The translations under genes and the position numbers were made by a program. 64,000 nt of DNA from Cryoendolithus antarcticus (lineage: Eukaryota; Ascomycota; Dothideomycetes; Cladosporiales; Cladosporiaceae). Below the pieces are notes generated by a model that had not been told where the DNA came from, searched no databases, and saw only the letters and a list, made by a program, of their open reading frames with translations. The DNA lies in NCBI GenBank assembly GCA_002077065.1, contig NAJO01000003.1, positions 620,001 through 684,000 of the forward strand, in the 5' to 3' direction. Of this stretch, positions 10,001 to 21,470 are shown piece after piece. Position 1 is the stretch's first letter. The number at the start of each line of letters is the position of its first letter.

Positions 10001-13000
10001 GAACTCATGGACTCTGTGCAACATCTCTCCGGTCTGCTTGCGCATCTTATGCACAGTCTCGTACTGTGGGCTCCCAATCTCCATGGGATAGCCCGTTGCA
10101 TAGTGGAACGTGCGCTTGAGACTCTCCTGCGATGCATTGGAGTCTGCTGAGCTGTCACTGGCATCATCGGCATCGATGACAGACCAGTCCTCTGACGTTG
10201 TATCACTGAATGTGTATGGCGTGACAGACCCGTCGTCTGAGCGGAACAGTCGCGACATGCCGGAGATCACGAGGCGTAAGAGTACGAGGTTACGAGACAC
10301 CTCGTCAGACCACTCTTTACCCACACCATCGCGCTTCACCGTGCCAGAGCCAGCGGTGAGGTCGTTCAGCGCTTGGATGGCACGACCGCCTTGCGCTTCG
10401 AGTATACGCACAGCAAAGTCCAACTCTGCTTGCTCAGGCACATGCCAGTGAATGTCAAGACTATTTGAGTCAGTGACCTTGCCCCAGTCCTTGGCAGTCA
10501 GCCCGCGGTCCAGGTTGGCTCTCTCGTACAAGGAGTAGTCTTGCGTGTAAGTGACTGTGAGGTTGAGCAAGAGATGATGTATGAAGTTCGAGACATGCAC
10601 GAGTGGGATGCCTTTGCAGTGATCTTGCATGAACGTGGCAATGCCGAAGAGGTCCGCCTCAAAGTCTAGTACGTCGCGACCAACGTGAACGACACACATA
10701 CTGATCAATGAGACATGCCAAACCAAGGCGCGATCTCTAGGTAGGATCTCGGATCCGATGGTGCGTGTGGAGCCTGCGCCATTGTCTGTGATCTCGCTTC
10801 TGATGCTAGTGATGAGATCAGGGAGAAGTCTGGCGAGTGCCTTTTTCGGTGCGATCTTGACGACGGTATTGCAGATGAACGCCATTGCATCTCTTGCCTG
10901 ATGTACGACGTTCTTCTCAGTAAATTTCGCAACCTGCTCCAGAGCTATGTCGAATAGCTCGGGACTCAGTGCTGCAAGTAGAGGCTGGAACGTCGCAGGT
11001 AGAGTGTTGACCACATTTTCCTCCGGTGATCCACTCTTCACACGTGCTGCGTCTGGGAGATTTTGCAGCAGTGTGAAGACCTTGCCGATGAATGAAATGA
11101 TGAATTCAGAAAACCCAGCAGTCGAAGACTTCAGTATCGACACCTCATCTTCATCGGACAGCTCGGTCTCGTAGTCTGTCTCGACCTGGGGACCTTCCTG
11201 CTCGAAACGGCTGACTTGAGAGGTGATCCACTCTACAGCCAGAGCCGTGCCTGATGTCGGGTCCGCCGAGATCACATCACCATCATCGTCACCCCGGCCG
11301 TTCGAGACCTCCTTCGAGCTCGTCTTTGTGAGATCATGCAGCGGAATGTTGTAGCTAACGGCTTGAATGAAAGCAAGCGTATGCATCGTCTTGTCTAAGT
11401 CATTGGCATCGATGCCAGGCAGAGCGAGTCCCATCAACGTCGTCAGATGACATCTCCAGCCTTTGGTCCTTGACATGATCCGCGACAACATCTGCAGGGC
11501 ACGGATCGACGAGATGGTGCGATGCACTTCAACAAGCCCTTGCATGGCCGGATAGATCCTCTGGAGGGCACCAGGTAGAATCAAGCCCGGCTCGAGGAAT
11601 GCCAGAGACTGCAGTGTGCTCAGACTGTAGTTCATAGCTGTGCCACTCTTTGCATATATGCCCATGAAAGTGACATCGCGAAGACACAGAACGAATCTGC
11701 GACGCAGTTCCGGAGTAAGCTTACGATCCTCAGGGATATCATACTCCCCACTCTGCTCGCGATTCCATCGCATAACGAAGAAGTCCGCGAGATAGTAAAC
11801 CATCTGAGACAAAGGCTTCGTCCAGTTCCCGGAGTTCGAGGGGTGGAAGAACGTCTCCACACCCTGAATGAGACCTTCGAGATGATGCAGAATGGACTGC
11901 TCATTAGACGCCTCGAGGCACTGGGGTGAGAGCGACATAATGATCCAGCGAGCGATGCTATGGGACGATGGGTGCTTCCGCGGGTCGCGATCGATCAGTA
12001 TCGCCTGGCCTGCACCCAAATCCACGGAAGCCGAGTATGGCGTCGTTGCCTGACCGACGGGGATCTCTAGCAACCGCAGGATGGCGGTGAAGATCATAGA
12101 AGTCTGTTCTTCTGTGAACATGCCGCTTGGCCCAAATGGAACATGCTCGGCACCTAGACAGTCGCGTGCCTGGCGAGAGAAGATGTCCATCATCCGTATG
12201 TCGATCATCATTGATCTGTTGACAAGCGACCATAAATGAAAGAATGTGGGTAGGTAGTTCTGAGGCTGCAGCTTCGGCTCGCCAGCAGGAGGCGCACCAG
12301 TGGGGAGCATAAGGTTCAGCAAACCCGTCACGACGAATGCGTGCTCTGAAAAGCTCATGCTGAAGAACGGCAGAAGCTCCTCCAGCATTGCTGGCACTTC
12401 GCTGGGATCGAAGAACAGCTGCGCAAACGTGCAGATCTTAGTCAGAGTCCGGATATTCCTCTTCGAGCTGAAGGTGTTGTTCGTCGCGCTTTCCGAAGGC
12501 AGTACAAACACCTTCATCTCCTTGTACAGCGGCCGCCAGTCGAGCGTCAAGTCCTTACCCTGACGCAAGTAGTGCTTCCGTTTCGTCAAGACCATGAACA
12601 TGCTGGCGAAGCGCTCGGCGATCCCATACTCCAGTCCCGGTGCAAGTGCAAGCTCGTAGTACAACTTGACTAATGTGATGCGCTGCGTCCGGGTGAGATC
12701 AAATTTGAGAGACATCCATCCTCTGATCTCTTTCGTCCAATGTACCGCACCTGATGCGAAGTCTCCAGATGCCACCGCGAGGTACAAATGTCTGAGCATC
12801 TCGTCCATGTCTCGCTCTTGCCGCTCTCTTGATTCGGTCTCGTATGGCATGTACTTCGCATATGGGAAGACTCGTGGTCTTGTGCGTCCGAGACGCGCGA
12901 CGCCATCTCCCTCTTCATCGTCGTCGCTTCCAAAACGGCCGCCGCCTGGCGATGTCGCTCTGGAGTCATTGTGATCGGCGGAGTTGAGATGGCCATTCAA

Positions 13001-13054
13001 TCCTTGTAAGCCGAGTCGATCTGGTAAGGCTAACCCATCATTATTGCGAGCCAT
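7002..13054 (-). CDS. BLM10: Proteasome activator Blm10/PA200
   Basis: HEAT-repeat giant that caps the 20S proteasome and opens its gate in an ATP-independent way; nuclear and cytosolic. Model: exon 1 is 13054..7118 and exon 2 is 7064..7002, separated by a 53-nt intron (7065-7117: GTATGT donor, GCTAAT-like branch site, ATGCAG acceptor). This gives about 1,999 residues, against 2,143 in yeast and 1,843 in human. Exon 2 supplies only 20 residues, reading AFTPEQLEDLEGVLWKSYFA. Its terminal YFA is the docking tail that inserts into the 20S alpha-ring pocket (YYA in yeast). The ATG at 13054 sits in good context (ATCATGG); the frame extends upstream only to a TTG. Diverges from PSF3. Confidence 0.95.
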
Positions 13055-13767
13055 GATGCCGGCTGGGCGGGAAGGAGAAGTCGGACTGCTCAATTCATGG
13101 AGCCTTGCTGCTCACACGACACCTTGGCAAGAGCTTATATGCAGTAGCTAGCTACGCACCTACGATCACAGTGATGCGGCTCTGCAAATGCGCTAAGACT
13201 GGTGAGCGATTCTACAGCTATGGCCGCTGCTGCAGGTATCAGGGGGAGGGGGTGTAGTGAGCCTGGTAGAATACTACAGTATCTTCGCCGTGTGTAACAG
13301 TCGTCGGGGACTCGGCGTCGAGTGGATGATCGTGTGAATGTGACAGGAGCTTGGGCCACTCGCCGTTACTCAAGGATATCAAAGTCGGCTATCGTATCGC
13401 CGAAATGATGAGATGGTGACTATCGAGACTGCAGAAGTAATACTTCCGAAGCGTCTGCTGATAAGATGAGGCGTTGTAGTAGTAAAGAAGCATGAAGCCG
13501 GACGGGAATCCGACGTGAAGTCATCAATCAGCACGCCAGGCAGGCGCGTCCCACGCAATCGACCAACGCCACTTTCACTTCACGAGACCGGACACCGCGA
13601 AACTCGCACTGGAAGTTCGCGGAAGTCGATTCATCTGTGCCTAGGACTGCTCGAACGACATACTGGAGCCCTACTGCTGCAATAAGATATACTGCCAGCA
13701 TCGATCACGCGTCCTTCACGCGTCGTCGCTTACCGTCCAACGAACGATAAGACGAAGGTCACGCAAG
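13055..13767. other. Divergent promoter region BLM10/PSF3
   Basis: About 710 bp separate the two start codons and must contain both promoters. The only motif pair that stands out is the twin ACGCGT next to PSF3, listed separately. No coding frame of note. Confidence 0.6.
13707..13723 (+). promoter_or_regulatory. Two MluI cell-cycle boxes before PSF3
   Basis: ACGCGT occurs at 13707-13712 and again at 13718-13723, 45-61 bp before the PSF3 start codon. ACGCGT is the core bound by MBF (Mbp1/Swi6 type), which drives DNA-replication genes at G1/S in fungi. The pairing and position fit a GINS gene. Binding is inferred. Confidence 0.6.
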
Positions 13768-14316
13768 ATGTCTTACTACTCCCTCCCTCAGATCCAGACC
13801 GACGCGCAGAAAGTCCCCTGCACGACTCTCCTCCCACTCCCGCATTTAGGCCATCTATCTGGTAATCCATCTCAAACACTGGAGAATAATACATCCCTCT
13901 CGCTTCCTCTCTGGCTGGCCGAAATGCTGCTGATTGCTCCAGCTCCCAATACTCCTGCAGCAATAACGATGGACTTACCACCACCTCTCCAGCACCGGGT
14001 AGTGAATGCCTTGAAAGCCAACCCAGTCACGCTTGATCTTCGTGCCCAAGCACCTCACTTCTACGCACTCGGAGCGAGGATGCTGGAGCTTTTCGAAGAC
14101 GAGGATCTGGTTGAAGTATTACTTGAGACGTTCCGGACTAGGGCCGTCGAGATCGCTGACAGGGCAAGTGGGGGTGTTGGAGGCAGGGCTGCAGGCGACG
14201 AGGGAGGATTCCTCCTGGGCCTGGAGGAAGAAGAGAAGCGGCTTTGGGAGGCAAGTCGGGAGGGCAGTGCGAGTGTCGGGAAATGGCTGGGCTCGGAAAG
14301 GGTTGAGGACTTATGA
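13768..14316 (+). CDS. PSF3: GINS complex subunit Psf3
   Basis: 182-residue subunit of the GINS tetramer (Sld5-Psf1-Psf2-Psf3), which with Cdc45 and Mcm2-7 forms the replicative CMG helicase. The N-terminal B-domain signature YYSLPQIQTDAQKVPC is diagnostic. It is followed by LPLWLAEML and the alpha-helical A domain (LKANPVTLDLRAQAPHFYALG, then LLETFRTRA). The length matches the family (about 180-200). The ATG at 13768 is the first in frame and there is no intron. The C-terminus carries a glycine/glutamate-rich stretch. The promoter has twin MCB boxes, suggesting G1/S expression. Diverges from BLM10. Confidence 0.92.
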   Translation: MSYYSLPQIQTDAQKVPCTTLLPLPHLGHLSGNPSQTLENNTSLSLPLWLAEMLLIAPAPNTPAAITMDLPPPLQHRVVNALKANPVTLDLRAQAPHFYALGARMLELFEDEDLVEVLLETFRTRAVEIADRASGGVGGRAAGDEGGFLLGLEEEEKRLWEASREGSASVGKWLGSERVEDL

Positions 14317-14855
14317 CTTGCGATTTTCATGAACAGAGATCCATCCGGTCCCGGCATTGGTCATGAGAGTACTAGTATATTCGCATTGCGGATGCCATGA
14401 AGCACGCCCTGCTACCATGCCCGGGCACCGGCGCGGTGAGAAGCCGCTGTGGAAGAAAGAAGACTTCACGGTTGTTGTTGTGGCAGTCGCAGTCTCGATG
14501 CAGAGATGCACAGGCTGAAACATATGCACTTCGCTGGCGGCCTTGCCAAAAGTGTGCTTTCGCATCGCGTTGCGAAGTGGACGACATGGTCACGAAATGC
14601 AGTGCTACGGAAGTGCGGCGATTAGGATTGCTTGGATGGTACAGAAGCTCTCTTGCGCACAATGTGCAGCTTTGATGTATTTTCTACTTGCTAATCAGGT
14701 CAAATGCCCATGACATAGCGGCATGACCCGAGCTGCAGCTGTTTCGCCCCTGCGGCTAGAGGCGCGGATGCCGCACACATCCTGTGGGACTTCGCGGTTC
14801 GGACGTGGTGGCAGGGAGCCTGATGAAGAGCGTCGGACAGGATCGAGACAGACAT
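14317..14855. other. Intergenic region PSF3 to eL8
   Basis: About 540 bp. Overlapping short frames on both strands have no recognisable products. This should be 3' untranslated sequence of two convergent genes. Confidence 0.5.
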
Positions 14856-15977
14856 CTATATCTTGATAGCGTTGTCGAGAGCCTTCTGTTGCTTGACCTT
14901 CTTTGCAACAGCCTTGGCACCCATGATCCCACCACCCCAGTGCTTCTTCGCCTCCTCGTTCTTCTCAGTGTAGCCCTCCTTGATGGCTTGCACGAGCTTG
15001 CTGAGCTCTGACTTGTCTTCTGAGCGGACCTCGGTGAAGGCGAGGACGGCGGCGGTCTATTGTTGTGTCAGTATTCGTTGTCGTGAATCACGGGCATGTT
15101 CGTTCCTTACCTTCTTGTGCACGACTGTTCCCAGACGAGCCTTGCCCTTGATGATGGCATATGGAATGCCCATCTTCCTGCAAAGTGCAGGCAAGAAGAT
15201 GACGAGCTCGATCGGGTCAACATCATTGGGGATGAGGACCAGCGCGGGCTTCTTGGCCTCAATGAGAGCCACGACGTGGTTGAGACCATACTTCACGACG
15301 TATGGCTTCTTGCTGACATCCTCCTTCTTCTTGCCCTCTGACACAGCGGTGGCCTCCTTCGTCAAGCGCTCCTTCTTGTCCGACTTGGTCTCTGGGCGGT
15401 ACTTGTTGAGCAGCTTGAAGGCTTGTGTGGCGGTGTTACGGTCGAGCGTGTTGGCGAATTGTGCGATTGAAGGAGGGACCTTCAGGCGCATGTTGAGGAT
15501 CTTACGCTGGCGTTGGAGGCGGACGTACGTGGGCCACTTGACCATGCGGGAGAGGTTTCGTGTGGGCTGGATGTCCTGGCCGATGCCGAAGTTGCGTGGG
15601 CGGCGCTCGATGAGGGGGTTCTGTAAATCGTCAGCAGCTCCTTCAGGATGACCTGGAAGGGGACGTAGGATATCAACCATTACTCACCTTCGCATTCTTC
15701 TTGTTCACGCCTGCCTTCGACGCCGGGAAGGGCGCCGGAGCGGCTTTCTTACCAGACTTTGGGGGCTGTCATTGAAACGAACAGTCAGTCACTGTTCCGT
15801 CTCTACAGAGCACTGATGTAGGCAGGCATTGCTGCCATGCGCCACGGCTCAAGCCATATCACACCAAACTCTGCACCGAAGTGCGAGTGGTGGATGAGGG
15901 TCATCACTACAGCATGCGCAGGCACGATGGCCGTTGCAGAGGCATATAGCTCAGGGTATCCGGATCATGCTTACCAT
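14856..15977 (-). CDS. RPL8: 60S ribosomal protein eL8 (L7Ae family)
   Basis: 263-residue large-subunit protein. Spliced model, minus strand: exon 1 15977-15975, exon 2 15765-15688, exon 3 15620-15111, exon 4 15056-14856. The introns are 209, 67 and 54 nt (donors GTAAGC, GTGAGT, GTAAGG; acceptors GACAG, TACAG, AATAG). Exon 1 contributes only the ATG. Exon 2 encodes [19 protein letters not shown]. Exon 3 carries the conserved [19 protein letters not shown] and the L7Ae RNA-binding core [20 protein letters not shown]. Exon 4 ends QKLDNAIKI. The frame is preserved across all three junctions. It diverges from the SLC49-like transporter. Very secure. Confidence 0.97.
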
Positions 15978-16262
15978 CGTGAGTGTCGACGTCGGGGAGG
16001 GTAATGAAAGTCGTGAGGTCGTCGTCGCTGGGTGAAGTACAAGTGGTTCATCTGCACTGCAAAAGTTCGGTGTGTCGTGGATTTCGCGCCGGCTTGGCAT
16101 TCTCGACCTCCCCCACATCGGCATGCACGGCCCGCTACGCAGGAGTTGTGCTTTGAGGGGATGAGCATGGGCGAGTAAGCGGCTGAAAGTCGCTTAGCCA
16201 ACGTGTAGATCAGTCGCTGCGCGCACGAGTGCCGACTGTGAATCGTGCACGATGTCTTCCAC

Positions 16263-17905
16263 ATGCGCATAGGCATGTCCCTTGATGGCGGCCGACGACT
16301 AAGCACAAAATACCTACTGCGCGCCACCTTAGATTCACGCGAAGACGACACTGCCGATGCGGGCATGAAATCAAAAGCGAGTGATCGCGATGGTCACGAG
16401 CTCAACGCTGTCGCAACTGAAATGATCGCGGACGGACACAGCTCGTCTTCAGCAGGCTTCGCGGACTTCACAGAAATGCCGGACGAACCCGTATATCGAG
16501 TCTACAAACGACGCTTCTTCGGCCTGATACAGCTGATTCTACTTAACATCGTGGTCTCATGGGACTGGCTCACCTTCTCCCCGGTGTCGAACAGCGCAAG
16601 TCAGTACTTCGGGGTGAGCGAAAGCGCCATCAACTGGTTCTCGACCGGGTTCCTTTTCGCCTTCGTCATCATCAGTCCACTCGTCATATACACCCTGAAT
16701 CAAGGCGGACCCAAGACGTCGATCATCGTAGCGAGTGTGCTCGTTTTCATCGGGAACTGGATTCGCTACGCAGGTACACGAGCCTCGGGCGGTGTATTCG
16801 GGGTGGTGATGGCAGGGCAGATGATCATTGGCTTGGCTCAGCCCTTTGTACTAAGTGCGCCGACTAGATACAGCAACCTGTGGTTCTCCGATTCGGGTCG
16901 CGTTTCTGCCACTGCTGTGGCCTCCCTGGCGAATCCACTTGGTGGTGCTCTTGCGCAATTGATCACTCCGTTCTGGGCGACGGACGTCTCTGGCATTCCA
17001 AGCATGGTACTGTGAGTGTCGTTGTCCATTTTCTTTGACAAAAGTGTCTCTCCGCGGTGCGACCGCCAGCAGAGGCTTCGGCTGGTCAATATGTTAGACG
17101 AGCACACTCTGCTAGAGAACGGATTTAAAATGAAGCTAACTGTATTAGATACACTGCCATCCTCTCCACCGTCGCATCACTTCCCAGCTTTTTCCTTCCC
17201 GCCTCCCCTCCAACACCACCTTCAGCAATCGCAGCCGACAACCGCCTCTCACTCCGACAAGCTCTTCACGAACTCCCGACAAACGCCTCCTTCTACCTTG
17301 TCTTCATACCCTTCAGCGTCTATGTCGGCCAATTCAACGCAGTCTCGTCCCTCTTGAACCAAATATTCGAACCCTACGGCTTCAGCGAAACCGACGCTGG
17401 CATCGCGGGCGCGATCTTGATTGTCGTTGGCTTGGTGGCCTCCGCTATTGTGTCTCCAATCGTGGATCGGACGAAGAAGTACCTCCCCGTCATCAAGATC
17501 TGCGTGCCGACAGTGGCAGCGAGCTACCTGGTATTGATCTGGATGCCAGCCACAAGAACGGTGATCGGACCATACATCGTCTGCGCGGTCCTCGGTGCCG
17601 CTTCCTTCTCCCTGCTGCCGTGTGCACTGGAATACCTGGTCCTGATCACACACCCGGTGAGCCCCGAGATCAGCTCGACGCTATGTTGGACAGGTGGACA
17701 ATTGCTGGGGGCGATCTTCATCTTGATCATGGATGCATTGAAGGGCGCGCCTGGTGAGCCGGAGGGAAGCATGAAGCGGGCACTCATCTTCGAGGCTGTC
17801 ATCGCCTGGGTCGTGGTGCCATTACCGCTCATGTTAGGCTACTGGATCTTCAAACGGACCGGACTGGTGAGGCTAAGGAGTGTCGAATCTCGTGTATCTA
17901 CATAG
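16263..17905 (+). CDS. MFS transporter, SLC49/FLVCR-like
   Basis: 501-residue 12-helix transporter. Exons are 16263-17011 and 17149-17905; the 137-nt intron has donor GTGAGT, branch site GCTAAC and acceptor ATTAG, and joining restores VLYTAILSTVASLPSFF. The first helix region YKRRFFGLIQLILLNIVV, followed by FGVSESAINWFSTG, matches the SLC49 group (FLVCR1/2, DIRC2), which move heme, choline or related cations in animals. A hydrophilic cytosolic N-terminus of about 80 residues precedes helix 1. The start is uncertain: ATGs at 16263, 16275 and 16359 are all in frame. Substrate unknown. Divergent from eL8; converges on HUL5. Confidence 0.85.
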
Positions 17906-18122
17906 CCATTTGTACACATCATGCGGACGGTATCTCGCTGAACCCCAGATGCGATACGCTCTTGTACAAGTGACTTCTACGACGAGAGAGGATTTCAGCA
18001 GACTTTCATATCCCTCCAACGCTATGCACAACGCCTATCTACAGTTCGCATGCCTTCGTAAGCCATCAATATCTCATATCAAAGACTCAAAGAAGTGCCC
18101 TTACGCCCGCTTAAACGCTCAG

Positions 18123-21100
18123 TCAGCTCAAATCAAATCCAGCTCCACTATTCACTGCACCCAAAAGCTTCTCCCTCAATATCTTCTCGCTTCTGTACAT
18201 AGGTAGCTTCAACAGATTAACACATGTACTCGCGCTCGGATATCTGCTCTCGTCACTCCCACTGTCCCTAATGCTGAATCTCGGATTCAGACTGCTGAAT
18301 CCGAGTAATGGCCCTCTCGGTGTGCTTGTAACGAACTTCAGCACCTTGCTCTTCTCGGCATCTGTCAAAGAGGTCATGACTTTCCAGAAGACCCTGACTG
18401 TAGGGTGCTCCCGGCCGTCGTCACCGATCACGTACGTGCCACCGTACAGCGTGTTAGCGCGGAGATCAGGCACATTGATGCCTGCCGAGGCGCCACCGAT
18501 AAGCGTTTGGAGCTCGGCCTGATTGAACATCGATAGCCAGCTGGGTTGCACGATGGTGGCGAGTCCTTTGAGGAAGGCATTCGTTTGGGCTGCGGATTGG
18601 CCTTGCAGCCGGTACCAGCTCATCTTGTTGAGGTAGAGTAGACGATTCTCGTTAGTGACTGCGATATCCGTGCCCCCAGGGATCAATGGCGACGATTTCG
18701 GACGTTGTGCGCCTGGCGGACCGATCAAGTCGTCAACAGTGAATGTTAAGCCAAAGTCGCTTGCGTCCGGCGCCGTTCTCAGGGCTAACAAACCGGCGTA
18801 GAGCGACTGATCAAAGTCTCGAAGGTCATTGATGCTGGCCCTGTAGCCCGATTCACCAGGTGCAGAGCCGTGACCGCCAGTTAAAGCCCACTTCTTGAGG
18901 AAGAAGCCAGCGAACGATACGTCAACGAGGATGCCTTCGTAGAGGCACTTGCCGATGATGCGACCCAGAAACTCGTACTTTCGTAGCATATCACGTCGAA
19001 GAGAGGCGACCTCCGAGTGCCTAAGCCCTGCATTCTCGAGTGTGACCCGGTAGTCCTCGAGAGCTGTAGGATTCGGATAGAGCAGGTGGTTCTCATTTTC
19101 GATGAAATAACGATCGGCACCGGTCCTGTTGGGATCGACGAAGGCTTGAGCAACGACGGAGGTCAGGAACTCTTTCGTGACGCCTCCCCCATCAATCCCG
19201 GCTTCCTGTAGACCGAATTCATCCATGAAAGTGATCTGAATAGGCTCCTTCAGATCCGCACCTAGCTCGTAGAAAGCATCGAATGCGTCCTCGAACTCGC
19301 TCGAACGCTTGATCTGAGCATGATGCCGTGTCAAACGATGCATCTGCTGCCCTTGATGCTGCGGAGCCATCAACATGCTCGCGCGCCAAGCGTCAGCATC
19401 AACTTGACCATTTCGTCGTTTCACCTGGTCTAGGTGCACAAATTGCCGAAATATCTCCACTCTCGTGTGGAATGGAATAAAGAACGGCATATTCTGTAGT
19501 ACCTCAAGCCGCGGTGCCACATTCTCGAGATACCGTCTTCGCGAAGCCTTCCGCTGAGCCCTTTCTCGGGCTTCCTGCGTGCGATGGTAGCTATCTAGCC
19601 CTCGGAGATTGGTGGTGCTAAGGGTCACCTCATCGTCTGATTCGCCCTCCGCCATGTCATCGTCCTCTTCCTCCTGTTCTGCAATCACGGATCGACTCTC
19701 TTCTTCAGCGACAACACCGGGTATGAAAGCTGTCATGTCGAGCCTTGAGGTCATTAGCCAGTGCTCTCTGGGCAAGAAATGCCTTCTGCTATCTCTCTCA
19801 TATATCGCACGCATCAATCCAGTCACGATGCCCTTGATATAACCCCAGGAAATACCAGGGATTCCATGGAGAGACACCGATTTGGCATCCCTTCCCCTTC
19901 TGAGAGGCTCAGGTGCAGCGGGGCTTCCGAAGTGCCCGCGCAGGCTGCCAACATCACGTGCGAGGAGCGATTCTCGCCCGTCCAACTCCGACGCATTGAA
20001 GGTGAGGGTAAAACCGAGATTCTTGAGAAATGTCACTAGATACGCCACGTCTCCGATCGGAATCGCGCTTTGTCTTTGGCGACCAGAAGTCCTACCCATG
20101 AACTCCTCGTCATCCATGATCTTGAGTAAGAAGGTATAGAGCTCGAGGAACATCAGAATCACAGTCCAGCTCTCCTTCAGGTCTTGTGAGGTCTGTAGCA
20201 AGCTCAGTACCGAACGAGAATCCCTGACAATGTCAGACACCAGTTTGTTGGACTTCATGGCTTCCCAGAAGTAGACTGTGGTCGTAGCTTGTCCAGTAGA
20301 TCCGAGATATAGCCACATACGAATATCGTCTGCTTGCCGGGGAAAGCAACGAAGCAATGTCAGAGCATAGCTGGCGTACAATTGAGCATCTGCAGGTGTC
20401 ACATCCTGGGAAAGGAGATTGCGCACGCGATCCTGGCTGACCAGTCCGTGTAGTTCTCTCTGCAAGGTCGTACTCAAAGGCACTCGAGCCGTAACGTTCT
20501 GCAGTACTTCTCGGTCGAACGTTGTGTCATCGAGAGAGACAGGGCTACCCTCGAAATCAATCTCGTCGGCCAGAGAACCGAGCAGCGGTGCTATTGCTGT
20601 AGTCGTGGCATGGTCTGTTGACCCACACAATCTGACGAGATTTCTGAGCAGCCAAACGCGTTCGCGCGTCGCGAGTGCAGGGTCATGGGGCATACGCGCG
20701 ACAGCTTCTGCGAAAATCCTCGGATTGATTGTAGATTGCAGTAGCTTCAGCATGGGTAGGTCGACGAGTGTTTGTAATAGGACGGCAAGACCATCGTAAG
20801 CATTTGGGAACCTGTGAAGGGGTGCCAGGATGGCAGTTGTAAGGGCTTTCTCTGAAACCCCATGCAAAGATATGAGTGTTCTGTAGTATCGTATCGCAGC
20901 TGTACCATCGAAGCTCGATGATCGAGATGTACTGTAGGCCAGTATGTCGAGAACAGTACCGTCATCTCCATGTCTCTCCGACTGCAGTGCTTCGAGACAG
21001 GCTTGTCGCAAACGGTCATATGCCCGCGGCCACGGATCCTGAGAAGGTGGAGTTGCAGTCGAGTCTGCAGTCGCGATTTGACGTTCGCCATATCTCGTCA

Positions 21101-21470
21101 ATCGTTCAACGTCATTTGCATCTGATTTAGGCGAAAAGAACAGCATCAATCGGTTCATTTGCGAGAGTGAAGCGTCGAGTGATGGGTACGCGCCATGTTG
21201 ATCTCGTTCGACAGCGTCCCATGTGTCCCTCCATGCTTTGTGTGCTTCTCGACGGCTATGGTACCCCCGCCATGTCCTTTGTATACGATCACAAGCTTGT
21301 TGCTCTTGTCGTCGTTGCTGACGCTCGACCCGATCCTGCTGTGCTGATGCGATAGCTGCCTGTGCGCCTGCTGTCGACCCTCCTACAGTGAATGGATTTG
21401 CGGGTGTTCTGCCTGATAGATTGACCTGTCGTTGTCGACGCGACGATCCAGTAAAGGACGGTTGGAACAT
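18123..21470 (-). CDS. HUL5: HECT-type E3 ubiquitin ligase Hul5/UBE3C
   Basis: 1,115-residue ubiquitin-chain-extending ligase associated with the 26S proteasome and, in yeast, with turnover of misfolded proteins. The N-terminus starts MFQPSFTGSSRRQRQVNLSG and has an IQ-like motif (CDRIQRTWRGYHSRREA, about residues 57-75) typical of UBE3B/UBE3C. An acidic linker (EEEDDDMAEGESDDE) follows. The HECT domain fills the last about 370 residues, from ITFMDEFGLQEAGIDGGG onward. The catalytic cysteine is Cys1083 in SASTCVNLLKLP, 32 residues before the end. Intronless with a clean ATG. With BLM10 11 kb away, two proteasome-linked genes lie in this block; I infer no functional linkage from that. Confidence 0.94.
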   Translation of the reverse strand: MFQPSFTGSSRRQRQVNLSGRTPANPFTVGGSTAGAQAAIASAQQDRVERQQRRQEQQACDRIQRTWRGYHSRREAHKAWRDTWDAVERDQHGAYPSLDASLSQMNRLMLFFSPKSDANDVERLTRYGERQIATADSTATPPSQDPWPRAYDRLRQACLEALQSERHGDDGTVLDILAYSTSRSSSFDGTAAIRYYRTLISLHGVSEKALTTAILAPLHRFPNAYDGLAVLLQTLVDLPMLKLLQSTINPRIFAEAVARMPHDPALATRERVWLLRNLVRLCGSTDHATTTAIAPLLGSLADEIDFEGSPVSLDDTTFDREVLQNVTARVPLSTTLQRELHGLVSQDRVRNLLSQDVTPADAQLYASYALTLLRCFPRQADDIRMWLYLGSTGQATTTVYFWEAMKSNKLVSDIVRDSRSVLSLLQTSQDLKESWTVILMFLELYTFLLKIMDDEEFMGRTSGRQRQSAIPIGDVAYLVTFLKNLGFTLTFNASELDGRESLLARDVGSLRGHFGSPAAPEPLRRGRDAKSVSLHGIPGISWGYIKGIVTGLMRAIYERDSRRHFLPREHWLMTSRLDMTAFIPGVVAEEESRSVIAEQEEEDDDMAEGESDDEVTLSTTNLRGLDSYHRTQEARERAQRKASRRRYLENVAPRLEVLQNMPFFIPFHTRVEIFRQFVHLDQVKRRNGQVDADAWRASMLMAPQHQGQQMHRLTRHHAQIKRSSEFEDAFDAFYELGADLKEPIQITFMDEFGLQEAGIDGGGVTKEFLTSVVAQAFVDPNRTGADRYFIENENHLLYPNPTALEDYRVTLENAGLRHSEVASLRRDMLRKYEFLGRIIGKCLYEGILVDVSFAGFFLKKWALTGGHGSAPGESGYRASINDLRDFDQSLYAGLLALRTAPDASDFGLTFTVDDLIGPPGAQRPKSSPLIPGGTDIAVTNENRLLYLNKMSWYRLQGQSAAQTNAFLKGLATIVQPSWLSMFNQAELQTLIGGASAGINVPDLRANTLYGGTYVIGDDGREHPTVRVFWKVMTSLTDAEKSKVLKFVTSTPRGPLLGFSSLNPRFSIRDSGSDESRYPSASTCVNLLKLPMYRSEKILREKLLGAVNSGAGFDLS

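Noticed and set aside
15766..15974. Possible C/D-box snoRNA in the first eL8 intron
   Set aside because: A GTGATGA C-box-like string and later CTGA strings exist on the sense strand, but spacing is about 130 nt, there is no terminal stem, and no clear guide sequence next to a D box was found.
16245..16262. GTG start of the SLC49-like gene
   Set aside because: Nuclear fungal genes start at ATG; in-frame ATGs follow within 18 bp. The same reasoning was used for the permease, Blm10, deaminase, dynactin, cyclin and 46029 genes.
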